14,002 nucleotides of DNA from the NCBI GenBank assembly GCA_964498065.1, contig CAZCFZ010000096.1:1-14002 (forward strand), given 5' to 3'. The translations under genes were made by a program, and so were the position numbers. Positions 1 to 7,803 of the stretch are shown piece by piece. How positions within the stretch are numbered: position 1 is the first letter of the stretch; every line of letters starts with the position of its first letter. The DNA is from FEN-1297 sp964498065. GTDB taxonomy: Bacteria; Bacteroidota; Ignavibacteria; Ignavibacteriales; Ignavibacteriaceae. The notes beneath the pieces are model-generated. The model ran no database searches. It had not been told where the DNA came from and saw only the letters and a list, made by a program, of their open reading frames with translations.

Positions 1-1824
1 TCCGGTACGGATACAACCACCTGGTTTGCAGATGATGTACAACTTGTTGCTAAGGCCAATAATCCTCCTCCACCTCCTCCTCCACCTTCAGATACGGGAA
101 ATGTAGTAACAAACGGCGGATTTGAAGACAGTTCTGTTGGAATTGATACTACGGGTGCCACTAAGGGCTGGTTATTTTTAGTTGCTTCAGGAGTAAATCC
201 ACCGCCTGAATTTGAAATTGTAAGTGATACAGTTGAAGAAGGAAACCGTGCCCTAAAAGTCACCGTTCACGGTTTAGGAACCAACCAATGGGATGTTCAA
301 ATTGTAGCGGATAGTCTTCATGTTACACCACAAGTACCATATGATTACTCCGTTTGGGCTAAAGCAGACAAACCAGGTGCTCAAGTTAATTTTACGGTTG
401 GTGGTTATACTACGCAAGAATATGCTGCCATACGCCCGGCGAATCTAACTACATCATGGAAAAAATATACAATGTCTTTTACAGTAACCAATAATACCGA
501 TACAGTTATTCGAGGACCAATTCATTTTAACTATGCCGGAGACACTAATAATGCAGTTTACATAGATAATTTACGAATAGCTAGACATATAGAAGTAGTC
601 GATTCGTCTTTAGTTTGGAAAGGTCCGGCATTAGCAGCCGGTTCACCGAAATTTTTAGGAAGCGCGGGTGATTCCCCTAGTAATAATTTTGTCAATTATT
701 GGACACAGCTTACTCCGGAAAATGCTGGTAAATGGGGTTCTGTAGGAACTTCAACCGATACAACTCAATGGAATTGGAGCGGTCTGACTAACGATTACAA
801 TTATGCAAAAAATAACGGTTTAATTTTCAAAGATCATAACCTGATCTGGGGTCAGCAGCAGCCGAGTTGGATCTCAAGCTTGGATTCAGCTACTCAGTAT
901 AATTATATTAAATACTGGATTAAAATGGTCGGAGAGAAATATCCCGGTATAGACCTGATTGATGTTGTAAATGAACCTTTGGCAGGACACAATCCTCCCG
1001 ATGGCCAACACGGCCGTGCTAATTATGAAAAAGCTCTCGGCGGTGCCGGTTCTACAGGATGGGATTGGGTAGTAAATGCTTTCAAATTAGCTAGGAAATA
1101 TTTACCCAATGCTAAGCTATTGATAAATGATTATGGTATTCTTAACAGCACAACTAATACAGATGCCTATATAAAAGTTATAAATATATTAAAAGACAGC
1201 AGTCTTATAGATGGTATTGGTTGTCAAGCACATGGTTTAGAAAATACAAGCGCTGCAACAGTTAAATCGAATCTGGATAAATTAGCAGCAACAGGATTGC
1301 CAATATATATATCCGAGTTTGACCTTAATATTCAGGATGATAATCTTCAAAAGTCAAAGTTTCAGGAATTATTCCCTGTCTTCTGGCAGCACCCTGATGT
1401 AAAAGGAGTTACACTTTGGGGATATATTCAGGGTCAGACATGGTTAACTTATTCTTATCTGGTTAATTCTAACGGCACGGCAAGACCCGCACTTTTATGG
1501 ATTGCTCAATATATTAAGAATAATCCCACTGGCGTTGAAAAGACTGTTTCCACACTACCTAAAAGTTTTAAACTGGATCAGAACTATCCAAATCCGTTTA
1601 ATCCGACTACAACTATTAGGTATAGTATAGTTAAAACTGCAAAGGTAACATTAAAGGTATATGACATTTTGGGAAGAGAAGTTCAAACTTTAGTAAATAA
1701 AGAGCAGACTCCCGGTTATTATTCAGTTACATTTAACGCAGCAAATCTAGCAAGTGGAGTTTATTTCTATAGAATTAGTACAGGAGCATTTACAGCAACA
1801 AAGAAACTTATGTTGCTTAAATAA
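1..1824 (+). CDS. Secreted modular GH10 endo-1,4-beta-xylanase, T9SS-sorted (5' end outside window)
   Basis: The enzyme would hydrolyse internal beta-1,4 bonds of xylan outside the cell. The frame is open from base 1, so the gene starts upstream and the ATG at 472 is internal. In window residue numbers: 1-20 look like the last strand of a CBM4/9-like module (WFADDVQLV), 22-29 are eight prolines forming a linker, and about 33-195 form a second CBM4/9-like carbohydrate-binding module (TNGGFED at the start, YIDNLRIA near the end). GH10 follows at about 205-510 with TPENAGKW, HNLIWGQQQPSW, the acid/base E325 in DVVNEP, CQAHG, the nucleophile E439 in ISEFD, and LWGYIQGQTW. Residues 523-607 are a T9SS type-A sorting domain (NYPNPFNPTTTI through KKLMLLK). 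Both catalytic glutamates are present and the enzyme looks intact. It heads a same-strand cluster of xylan-related genes. Family call is very secure; the number of upstream modules is unknown. Confidence 0.95.
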   Translation, partial: SGTDTTTWFADDVQLVAKANNPPPPPPPPSDTGNVVTNGGFEDSSVGIDTTGATKGWLFLVASGVNPPPEFEIVSDTVEEGNRALKVTVHGLGTNQWDVQIVADSLHVTPQVPYDYSVWAKADKPGAQVNFTVGGYTTQEYAAIRPANLTTSWKKYTMSFTVTNNTDTVIRGPIHFNYAGDTNNAVYIDNLRIARHIEVVDSSLVWKGPALAAGSPKFLGSAGDSPSNNFVNYWTQLTPENAGKWGSVGTSTDTTQWNWSGLTNDYNYAKNNGLIFKDHNLIWGQQQPSWISSLDSATQYNYIKYWIKMVGEKYPGIDLIDVVNEPLAGHNPPDGQHGRANYEKALGGAGSTGWDWVVNAFKLARKYLPNAKLLINDYGILNSTTNTDAYIKVINILKDSSLIDGIGCQAHGLENTSAATVKSNLDKLAATGLPIYISEFDLNIQDDNLQKSKFQELFPVFWQHPDVKGVTLWGYIQGQTWLTYSYLVNSNGTARPALLWIAQYIKNNPTGVEKTVSTLPKSFKLDQNYPNPFNPTTTIRYSIVKTAKVTLKVYDILGREVQTLVNKEQTPGYYSVTFNAANLASGVYFYRISTGAFTATKKLMLLK

Positions 1825-1837
1825 ATAAATAAAATCT

Positions 1838-1916
1838 TCCGGTTAGTTAGTAGTACAAAAGTCGTTATATCGGGAAATGAAGTTGAAAGAAGTCGAATTA
1901 AAACTAACTAACCGGA
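1838..1916. repeat. 14-bp perfect inverted repeat in the GH10/MGH1-like spacer
   Basis: Bases 1838-1851 (TCCGGTTAGTTAGT) are the exact reverse complement of 1903-1916 (ACTAACTAACCGGA), with 51 bases between. The right arm overlaps a Shine-Dalgarno-like GGAGG at 1914-1918, but no start codon lies at normal spacing after it. No T-run follows directly, so a standard intrinsic terminator is unlikely. In mRNA it could form a long-loop hairpin at the end of the xylanase message, acting as a stabiliser, processing site or attenuator. The repeat is seen directly; any function is inference. Confidence 0.6.
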
Positions 1917-1959
1917 GGTAATATACGCGAAGAGGTTTTTACAACTATGAGAACTTGAT

Positions 1960-4011
1960 ATGCATGGGGGTAATAAAACTCGCTTCATTAATTTGATATT
2001 ACATAGATTAATATTAATCATATTCTGCGCATCGTTTCTGAACTTTAGATATTCCGGCAAGAATAACATACTTAATCATAATCGTTTATCAAAAAAGTAT
2101 TTCGGGGCAGATAGTAATTGGTATCTTGCAAACATTCCGTTCTTTGAATGTTCCGATAAAAGAATACAGGAAGTTTATTATTACCGTTGGAAGCTATACA
2201 AAGCTCATATCCGGGATGTCGGTGAAGATGGTTATGTTATCACGGAATTCCTTGACAAAGTCAGCTGGGATAAAGAGCCGTATTCTTCTTTAAATGATGC
2301 AACAGGTTTTCACATATACGAAGGACGCTGGCTGAAGAATAGAAAATACCTTAATGGTTATATAAACTACATGTATAGAGGAGGCGGTAATGATCGTCAT
2401 TTTAGCGAGGGAATTGCTTATGCTTCTTACGCCTATTATCTTGTAAATGCAGACTCGTCATTTATAGAAAAGCAACTATGCGTAATGGAACATATTTATA
2501 ATCTATGGCTCGATCATTACGATTTAAAAAAGGATCTCTATTATATAGAACCGTTATTGGATGCTACCGAATACACTATCTCATCCATTGATGCATCCGG
2601 CGGGAAAGACGGCTTTCGAGGGGGTGATGCTTTTCGTCCGACAATTAATAGTTATATGTACGGCAATGCATTGGCAATCTCCCGAATATCTAAAATGAAA
2701 GGGGATACAACACTTTCCCGTATTTATCTTAAAAGAGCCGAACAAATAAAAACCAATGTGGAAAAAGATTTATGGAATGATTCTCTGCATCATTTTATAG
2801 ATCGGTATAAAGTAAGCAATCAGTTTGTCCATTACTGGGATTTTATTCGAGGCAGGGAATTGGCCGGTTATGTCCCTTGGTGTTATGATCTTCCGGATGA
2901 TAATGCTAAGTATAACTCTGCTTGGACAAATTTGATGGATACAACAAAATTTCTTGGAAAATATGGTCTGCGTACGGATGAACCGTCATATCAATATTAT
3001 ATGAAACAGTACAGGTATGCAGGTACTCATCCGGAATGTCAATGGAACGGTCCGAGCTGGCCGTTTCAAGAGACGCAAGTTTTAGAAGGTATGGCAAATT
3101 TACTTATTAATTATGATCAGAATATTATTAGCACATCAAACTATTTAAAAGTACTCAGACTTTATACGCAGCAGCATTATCTTTCTAACGGTAAATTAAA
3201 CCTTCAGGAAGATTACAATCCCGATACCGGAAAACCGATTGTCGGTTTACACAGAAGCAGTCATTACAATCATTCATCATATAATGATTTGATTATTACC
3301 GGCCTTTGCGGAATTCGTCCTTCTAAGGGAAACACACTTATAATAAATCCTTTGATAGACAGTACTATCAAATATTTTTGTTTAGATGATGTTCTTTATC
3401 ATGGACATACATTATCCGTAGTATATGACAGTAATGGCAAGAAGTATAAGTTAGGGAAAGGCCTGACTGTTTATGTCGACGGAAAAAAAGCATCATTAAA
3501 AAAGATTAGCGGAAAATATGAAGTCAATATAGGTTCTCCTATTGTTCTTAAACCTGTAGATAATATTGACTTGGCCTTAAACATATGGAGACATGGATTT
3601 CCCAAACCTTCAGCTTCGGTCAATAATGAGCCGGACTCACTTTATGCCGCAATCGACGGACGTATATGGTATTTTCCTGAAATAAAAAATAGATGGTCTA
3701 CTTACGGCTCAAAATCTAAATCGGATTGGTACGCGCTCGATTTCGGAAAAGCCAAGAAAATTTCCCGAGTAAAAATATATTTTTTTGATGATAATAAAAT
3801 TTACGGTGTACCTGAGAACTACTTAATTGAATACCGCAGCGGCGGCTGCTGGAAAAAAGTAAACGAAAAATCTAGGGTTCCTGTTATGCCTGAAGGTAAT
3901 TCCGTGAATGTAGTAAATTTCGATACGGTTACCGCTACCGGGATAAAATTCTTTTTCCAAAATAAATCAAAAAAAATGGCGATTGCTGTTGCCGAAATAA
4001 AAGTATATTAA
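1960..4011 (+). CDS. MGH1-like (alpha/alpha)6 glycoside hydrolase with C-terminal discoidin-like domain
   Basis: A probable exported glycosidase of the MGH1/GH63-like superfamily; the substrate cannot be read from sequence. Residues about 14-34 are a hydrophobic signal segment after a basic start (ILHRLILIIFCASF). There is a cysteine in it but no proper lipobox. About 55-480 form the toroid domain, with YYYRWKLYKAH, HIYEGRW, GGDAFRPTINSYMYGNA (D223 is a candidate catalytic residue), RGRELAGYVPW and CQWNGPSWPFQE (WNGP from residue 362). A beta-rich stretch follows, then about 545-683 resembles an F5/8 type C (discoidin) domain and ends AEIKVY. There is no T9SS tail, unlike the genes on either side, so it may stay in the periplasm. 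The ATG at 1960 lacks a well-placed ribosome site: AGAGG at 1931-1935 is far upstream and better serves a four-codon ATG-AGA-ACT-TGA at 1947-1958, so coupled initiation is possible. Fold moderately sure, specificity unknown. Confidence 0.8.
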   Translation: MHGGNKTRFINLILHRLILIIFCASFLNFRYSGKNNILNHNRLSKKYFGADSNWYLANIPFFECSDKRIQEVYYYRWKLYKAHIRDVGEDGYVITEFLDKVSWDKEPYSSLNDATGFHIYEGRWLKNRKYLNGYINYMYRGGGNDRHFSEGIAYASYAYYLVNADSSFIEKQLCVMEHIYNLWLDHYDLKKDLYYIEPLLDATEYTISSIDASGGKDGFRGGDAFRPTINSYMYGNALAISRISKMKGDTTLSRIYLKRAEQIKTNVEKDLWNDSLHHFIDRYKVSNQFVHYWDFIRGRELAGYVPWCYDLPDDNAKYNSAWTNLMDTTKFLGKYGLRTDEPSYQYYMKQYRYAGTHPECQWNGPSWPFQETQVLEGMANLLINYDQNIISTSNYLKVLRLYTQQHYLSNGKLNLQEDYNPDTGKPIVGLHRSSHYNHSSYNDLIITGLCGIRPSKGNTLIINPLIDSTIKYFCLDDVLYHGHTLSVVYDSNGKKYKLGKGLTVYVDGKKASLKKISGKYEVNIGSPIVLKPVDNIDLALNIWRHGFPKPSASVNNEPDSLYAAIDGRIWYFPEIKNRWSTYGSKSKSDWYALDFGKAKKISRVKIYFFDDNKIYGVPENYLIEYRSGGCWKKVNEKSRVPVMPEGNSVNVVNFDTVTATGIKFFFQNKSKKMAIAVAEIKVY

Positions 4012-4033
4012 TTCTTGAAACTGTGGAGGCAGT

Positions 4034-6322
4034 ATGAAAAAAATATTTGTAACTATAAGTTTTTGGTTCGTCTTTTATATAATGCTGATGGGTCAGTCAG
4101 TATCATTTAAAACTTATATGAATCCTGTAATTCCCGGTGATCATCCCGATTGCACATTAACAAAAGTAGGAAACGATTTTTATACTACCGGTTCTTCGTT
4201 CAATCCTACGCCGGTAATTTATCACTCAACCGATCTTGTCCATTGGGAAGCAGTTGCTCAGCCTGTAAGTGCTGCATGGTCAGGATATGGCGATGCGCCT
4301 GCCGGCGGCTGCTGGGGCGGACAAGTTGTTTATTATAATAACAAATGGTGGGATTTTTTTAAGAGTAATAGCGGAATGTGTTTTGTTACAGCCGACAGTG
4401 TTAAAGGGCCCTGGAGCATGCCCACTGTAATGAATACTCCGTCTCAAGTACCGGGCTTAGGTTATGACAACTCCATTTTTATTGATAACGATAGCACGTG
4501 GTATTTACTGGTAAAGAATGGGCAGGTAAATAACTGGATTGTGCAATTGGGAAACAACGGACAGCCGAGCGGCAAAATTTTGAATTTAACATGGCTTAAT
4601 CCATCACCGTCTTATCCTTATAGCTGGGCCGAGGGTCCGGTGATGTGGAAACACGATGGCTATTACTATTATAGTTTTGCACGCGATGTTGCAGGAGGTC
4701 AGTATGTTATGAGAAGCAAAACATTAACGGACAGTGAATCGGCATGGACAAAACCTGTTAATTTTTTCAATCTTAATGACCCTCAGAAATCAACAGCGGT
4801 ATTTAATAATCCGAATCATGCCTCGGCGGTTGTAACACTTAATGATAGTACTTATTGGGTATTACATCCGTTGTGGCGTAATGGAAACAACAATGAATGG
4901 TACGGCCAGGGCAGGCAGGGTTTGTTAAACCAAGTTCATTATGATACAAGCGGTATGCCTTTAGCTGATTATCCTGTTAATGTTCCAAAACCTGCACCGA
5001 AATTGCCAAGCAGTGGAATCCCGTGGATGGTACCGCATACCGATTTCTTTAATTCTACGACATTAAATCCCGAATGGTCGTTTTTGGGTTATACGCCTGC
5101 TAATACATATTCTCTAACAAATCGTCCGGGCTGGTTAATGTTATCTCCTAAAGGTAAACCGAATACCATAATAAAAAATGATGGAGAACACAACTATTCA
5201 TTAATGACACGCGTAGATTTTAATCCTCAGATAACCGATGATCAGGCGGGCTTATGGGTATTTAATGGTTCGGAGACATTGTATCTTAAATTGTATAGTA
5301 CTGTTGATAGCGCAGGAGAAAAAGCAGTGGAGTTATCTTTCAATGGTAGCCATTATGTAAGTTTGGATACTGCTGAAACTCCGGTATGGCTTAAGTTAGT
5401 CCGCGTGAATCATGTAATGACCGGTTACTGGAGTAATGATGGTTTTAATTGGGTGAAGGTGGGTAGTTTTAATGTAGCTGTAATGGACGGCCTCCAATCT
5501 AATTATAACTCGTGGACTGGAAACCGCCAGGGTTTGTTTGTTCAAAACAATACTGCTTATTTTGATTTTTATATTTACCGGGACGCTTATACTCCGATAT
5601 TAGCCGATTGTCCTGCGAATCAATTGGGTACTACAAGACTTGTACAAAACGCCGATACAACCGTACTGAATCATATTTATTACAATGACTGGGCAATGTA
5701 CGCCGGAGTTGAATTCGGGAATGATGACTATGATAAAAATGCAGATTCAATTAAAGTTGTTGCTTCCAGTGCAACAGCCGGAGGTACGGTTGAAGTGTAT
5801 ATCGATTCCATAGATGCAAGTACTAAAATTGCCGAATGTAATATAAAGAGTACGGGATCATGGACGAACTTTAAAACATTCTCCGCAAAATTAACTTCTA
5901 AAGTTTCAGGGCATCATGATGTTTATCTCCTTTTTACGGGATCGACTGCAAATCAGTTATTTAGGCTGCAATCATTTTATTTTACAACCAGCAATTTTCC
6001 TACAGGCATTTTAGGAAAAGATTTAAAAGGATATAATTTACCTAAGAAGTTTGAGCTTGAACAGAATTATCCGAATCCTTTTAATCCTACTACAACTATA
6101 AGCTATTCAATTCCGGCGGCAGCGGAGCAGAATTTTGCGCCTGTACAATTAAAGGTATACAATGTTCTCGGTAAAGTGGTAGCAACATTGGTTAATAATG
6201 AACAAAGACCCGGTTATTATAAAGTGGAGTTTAATGCAGACAATCTTGCAAGCGGAATTTATTATTACAGGATTGAAGCCGGTTCATTCGACCAGACAAA
6301 AAAGATGGTGCTTTTAAAATAG
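4034..6322 (+). CDS. GH43 beta-xylosidase/alpha-L-arabinofuranosidase with CBM6-like and T9SS domains
   Basis: Predicted to remove xylose or arabinose from xylan or its oligosaccharides, outside the cell or on its surface. Residues 1-21 are a signal peptide. The five-bladed propeller spans about 28-330 with the three GH43 acids visible: D39 (HPDCT, general base), D145 (GYDNSIF, pKa modulator) and E200 (WAEGPV, general acid). About 335-520 is the concanavalin-like beta-sandwich common in GH43 xylosidases (FFNSTTLNPEWSFLG). About 520-655 resembles CBM6 (a GGTVEVYIDS strand and a late FRLQSFYF). Residues 673-762 are a T9SS type-A domain close to that of the GH10 protein (NYPNPFNPTTTI to KKMVLLK). 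A strong GGAGG at 4025-4029 sits 4 bases before the ATG, and the gap from the previous stop is 22 bp, so co-transcription is likely. Xylosidase versus arabinofuranosidase cannot be decided from sequence. Confidence 0.92.
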   Translation: MKKIFVTISFWFVFYIMLMGQSVSFKTYMNPVIPGDHPDCTLTKVGNDFYTTGSSFNPTPVIYHSTDLVHWEAVAQPVSAAWSGYGDAPAGGCWGGQVVYYNNKWWDFFKSNSGMCFVTADSVKGPWSMPTVMNTPSQVPGLGYDNSIFIDNDSTWYLLVKNGQVNNWIVQLGNNGQPSGKILNLTWLNPSPSYPYSWAEGPVMWKHDGYYYYSFARDVAGGQYVMRSKTLTDSESAWTKPVNFFNLNDPQKSTAVFNNPNHASAVVTLNDSTYWVLHPLWRNGNNNEWYGQGRQGLLNQVHYDTSGMPLADYPVNVPKPAPKLPSSGIPWMVPHTDFFNSTTLNPEWSFLGYTPANTYSLTNRPGWLMLSPKGKPNTIIKNDGEHNYSLMTRVDFNPQITDDQAGLWVFNGSETLYLKLYSTVDSAGEKAVELSFNGSHYVSLDTAETPVWLKLVRVNHVMTGYWSNDGFNWVKVGSFNVAVMDGLQSNYNSWTGNRQGLFVQNNTAYFDFYIYRDAYTPILADCPANQLGTTRLVQNADTTVLNHIYYNDWAMYAGVEFGNDDYDKNADSIKVVASSATAGGTVEVYIDSIDASTKIAECNIKSTGSWTNFKTFSAKLTSKVSGHHDVYLLFTGSTANQLFRLQSFYFTTSNFPTGILGKDLKGYNLPKKFELEQNYPNPFNPTTTISYSIPAAAEQNFAPVQLKVYNVLGKVVATLVNNEQRPGYYKVEFNADNLASGIYYYRIEAGSFDQTKKMVLLK

Positions 6323-6341
6323 GCTGAAAGAGAATTGCAGA

Positions 6342-7730
6342 ATGAAATTGTTTATATGTCTTTTATCTATTTTTTTTCTTCTTGACTGTTATGTCTTTGC
6401 ATGTGAAATAAATGAATCTGTTCAAGATACTCTAACCGGTCCCGTGCAGTTAACTGCCAATCAAGACCATGCAAGATTAATGAAGATGCTTCATATAGAT
6501 TCGCTTCGTCCCGGTCCATCCGGAAATCCGAAAGCGCCGAATGCAGCAAATTCTGATGAAGCAAAAGCGAACCCGTATCCGAACTTGCCTAATCCGTTAA
6601 TTTTAAATAACGGGGAAAAAGTTACGACACCTGAAATGTGGTGGAAGATGCGACGTCCTCAAATTAAAGAATATTTTAATGAGGATATTTACGGCAAAGT
6701 TCCAAAAGATGTTCCAAAGGTTAAATGGGAAATTGTAAGTACAAAAAAAGATGTTATAAAAAATATTCCGGTAATAACAAAAAAGCTTTTAGGCCGTGTC
6801 GATAATTCGTCATATCCTCTTATTACCGTTAACATAAATTTATCTCTTACAATCCCGGCAAATGCTAAGGGGCCGGTACCTGTAATTATGGAATTTGGTT
6901 TTAAATTTCCTCCCGGATTCAAGATTACAAAGAGGATGAAAAAACTTATCGATTCTATGTCTGTCTGGCAGCCTGAGGTTTTATCAAAAGGCTGGGGCTA
7001 TGCAATATTAATTCCTACAAGTTTTCAAGCGGATAACGGAGCCGGCTTGACCGAAGGAATTATCGGTTTGGTTAATAAAGGCCGGCCGCGCAAATTGGAT
7101 GATTGGGGCACGTTAAGAGCCTGGGCGTGGGGAGCCGGCAGGGCATTGGATTATTTAAAAACTGATAAAACCGTTGACGGAAATAAAGTAGGCATTGAAG
7201 GTCTATCTCGATATGGAAAGGCTGCTTTAGTAACCATGGCCTATGACCGGAGATTTGCAATCGGTTTTATAGGTTCTTCCGGCAAGGGAGGTGCTACATT
7301 ATTTCGACGGCATTTCGGTGAGCAGGTAGAAAACCTTGCTTCATCATTTGAGTACCATTGGTTTTGCGGCAACTTCTTAAAATATGCCGGTCCTCTTACT
7401 CCGAAAGATTTACCTGTAGATTCTCATGAACTTATTGCAATGTGCGCTCCACGGCCGGTGTTTATAAGCTGCGGTTCACCACGGGTTGAAGGCAACTGGA
7501 TGGATGATAGAGGACAATTTATGGCTGCAGCTGCAGCCGGACCTGTTTACAAACTTCTTGGTAAAAAAGGATTAGGAACAAAAGTTATGCCTCCGATGGG
7601 AACTGCGCTTATCAAAGGCGACATCGGATTTAGGCAGCATTTCGGCGGACATACTACAATTCCTAACTGGCCGACTTTTATAAAGTTTGCCGAAAAATAT
7701 TTTGAGAATACAAATGCGCATAAAAATTAA
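6342..7730 (+). CDS. CE15-type 4-O-methyl-glucuronoyl methylesterase-like protein
   Basis: CE15 enzymes cleave the ester between glucuronic acid on xylan and lignin alcohols. The protein begins with a signal segment (CLLSIFFLLDCYVFAC); the VFA-C junction could be a loose lipobox or a signal peptidase I site. The alpha/beta-hydrolase domain covers about 95-455. The nucleophile motif GLSRYGK places the serine at 289. RRHFGE, WFCGNF, DSHELIAMCAPRP and the FRQHFGGHT motif (catalytic His 437) all match the family. The acid after the late strand is most likely E383 in GSPRVEGNW. The alternative acid position 23 residues after the serine, used by some CE15 enzymes, is a serine here (S312). Length of 462 aa is normal. 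There is no T9SS tail. It lies 19 bp after the GH43 stop with only a weak purine-rich ribosome site (GAAAGAG). Such proteins are sometimes mislabelled acetylxylan esterase. Confidence 0.9.
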   Translation: MKLFICLLSIFFLLDCYVFACEINESVQDTLTGPVQLTANQDHARLMKMLHIDSLRPGPSGNPKAPNAANSDEAKANPYPNLPNPLILNNGEKVTTPEMWWKMRRPQIKEYFNEDIYGKVPKDVPKVKWEIVSTKKDVIKNIPVITKKLLGRVDNSSYPLITVNINLSLTIPANAKGPVPVIMEFGFKFPPGFKITKRMKKLIDSMSVWQPEVLSKGWGYAILIPTSFQADNGAGLTEGIIGLVNKGRPRKLDDWGTLRAWAWGAGRALDYLKTDKTVDGNKVGIEGLSRYGKAALVTMAYDRRFAIGFIGSSGKGGATLFRRHFGEQVENLASSFEYHWFCGNFLKYAGPLTPKDLPVDSHELIAMCAPRPVFISCGSPRVEGNWMDDRGQFMAAAAAGPVYKLLGKKGLGTKVMPPMGTALIKGDIGFRQHFGGHTTIPNWPTFIKFAEKYFENTNAHKN

Positions 7731-7746
7731 TCTTAATATATTAAGA
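7731..7746. repeat. 16-bp perfect palindrome right after the CE15 stop
   Basis: TCTTAATATATTAAGA begins on the base after the TAA stop and is a perfect palindrome with no spacer. It lies in the 73-bp AT-rich gap before the next gene. It could be a protein-binding site or a chance product of AT-rich DNA. Without a loop or a T-run it is not a convincing terminator. Confidence 0.4.
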
Positions 7747-7803
7747 ATAATTCTTTTAAAACTATTTTTTACTTCGTAAATTCTTTTTTAGGAGATTCTT
7801 GTT

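Noticed and set aside
472..1824. GH10 gene starting at the ATG at 472
   Set aside because: The same frame is open to base 1 and encodes a continuous carbohydrate-binding module and a linker, so this ATG is internal.
1838..1916. Inverted repeat as ends of a miniature transposable element
   Set aside because: No target-site duplication flanks the arms and the interior is only 51 bp.
1838..1940. Inverted repeat as an intrinsic terminator
   Set aside because: The loop is long and the next T-run (1936-1940) is 20 bases after the stem, so the standard form is not met.
2906..3097. Minus-strand 63-aa reading frame, and similar short minus-strand frames at 6367-6564, 6689-6922, 7072-7260, 8259-8453 and 10110-10358
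   Set aside because: All lie opposite strongly supported genes and show no recognisable domain; they are coding shadows.
4150..4338. Plus-strand 62-aa frame inside the GH43 gene
   Set aside because: It overlaps the GH43 catalytic domain in another frame and has no family features.
6342..7730. Acetylxylan esterase label for the CE15-type protein
   Set aside because: The GLSRYGK, WFCGNF and FRQHFGGHT set matches CE15 rather than acetylxylan esterase families.
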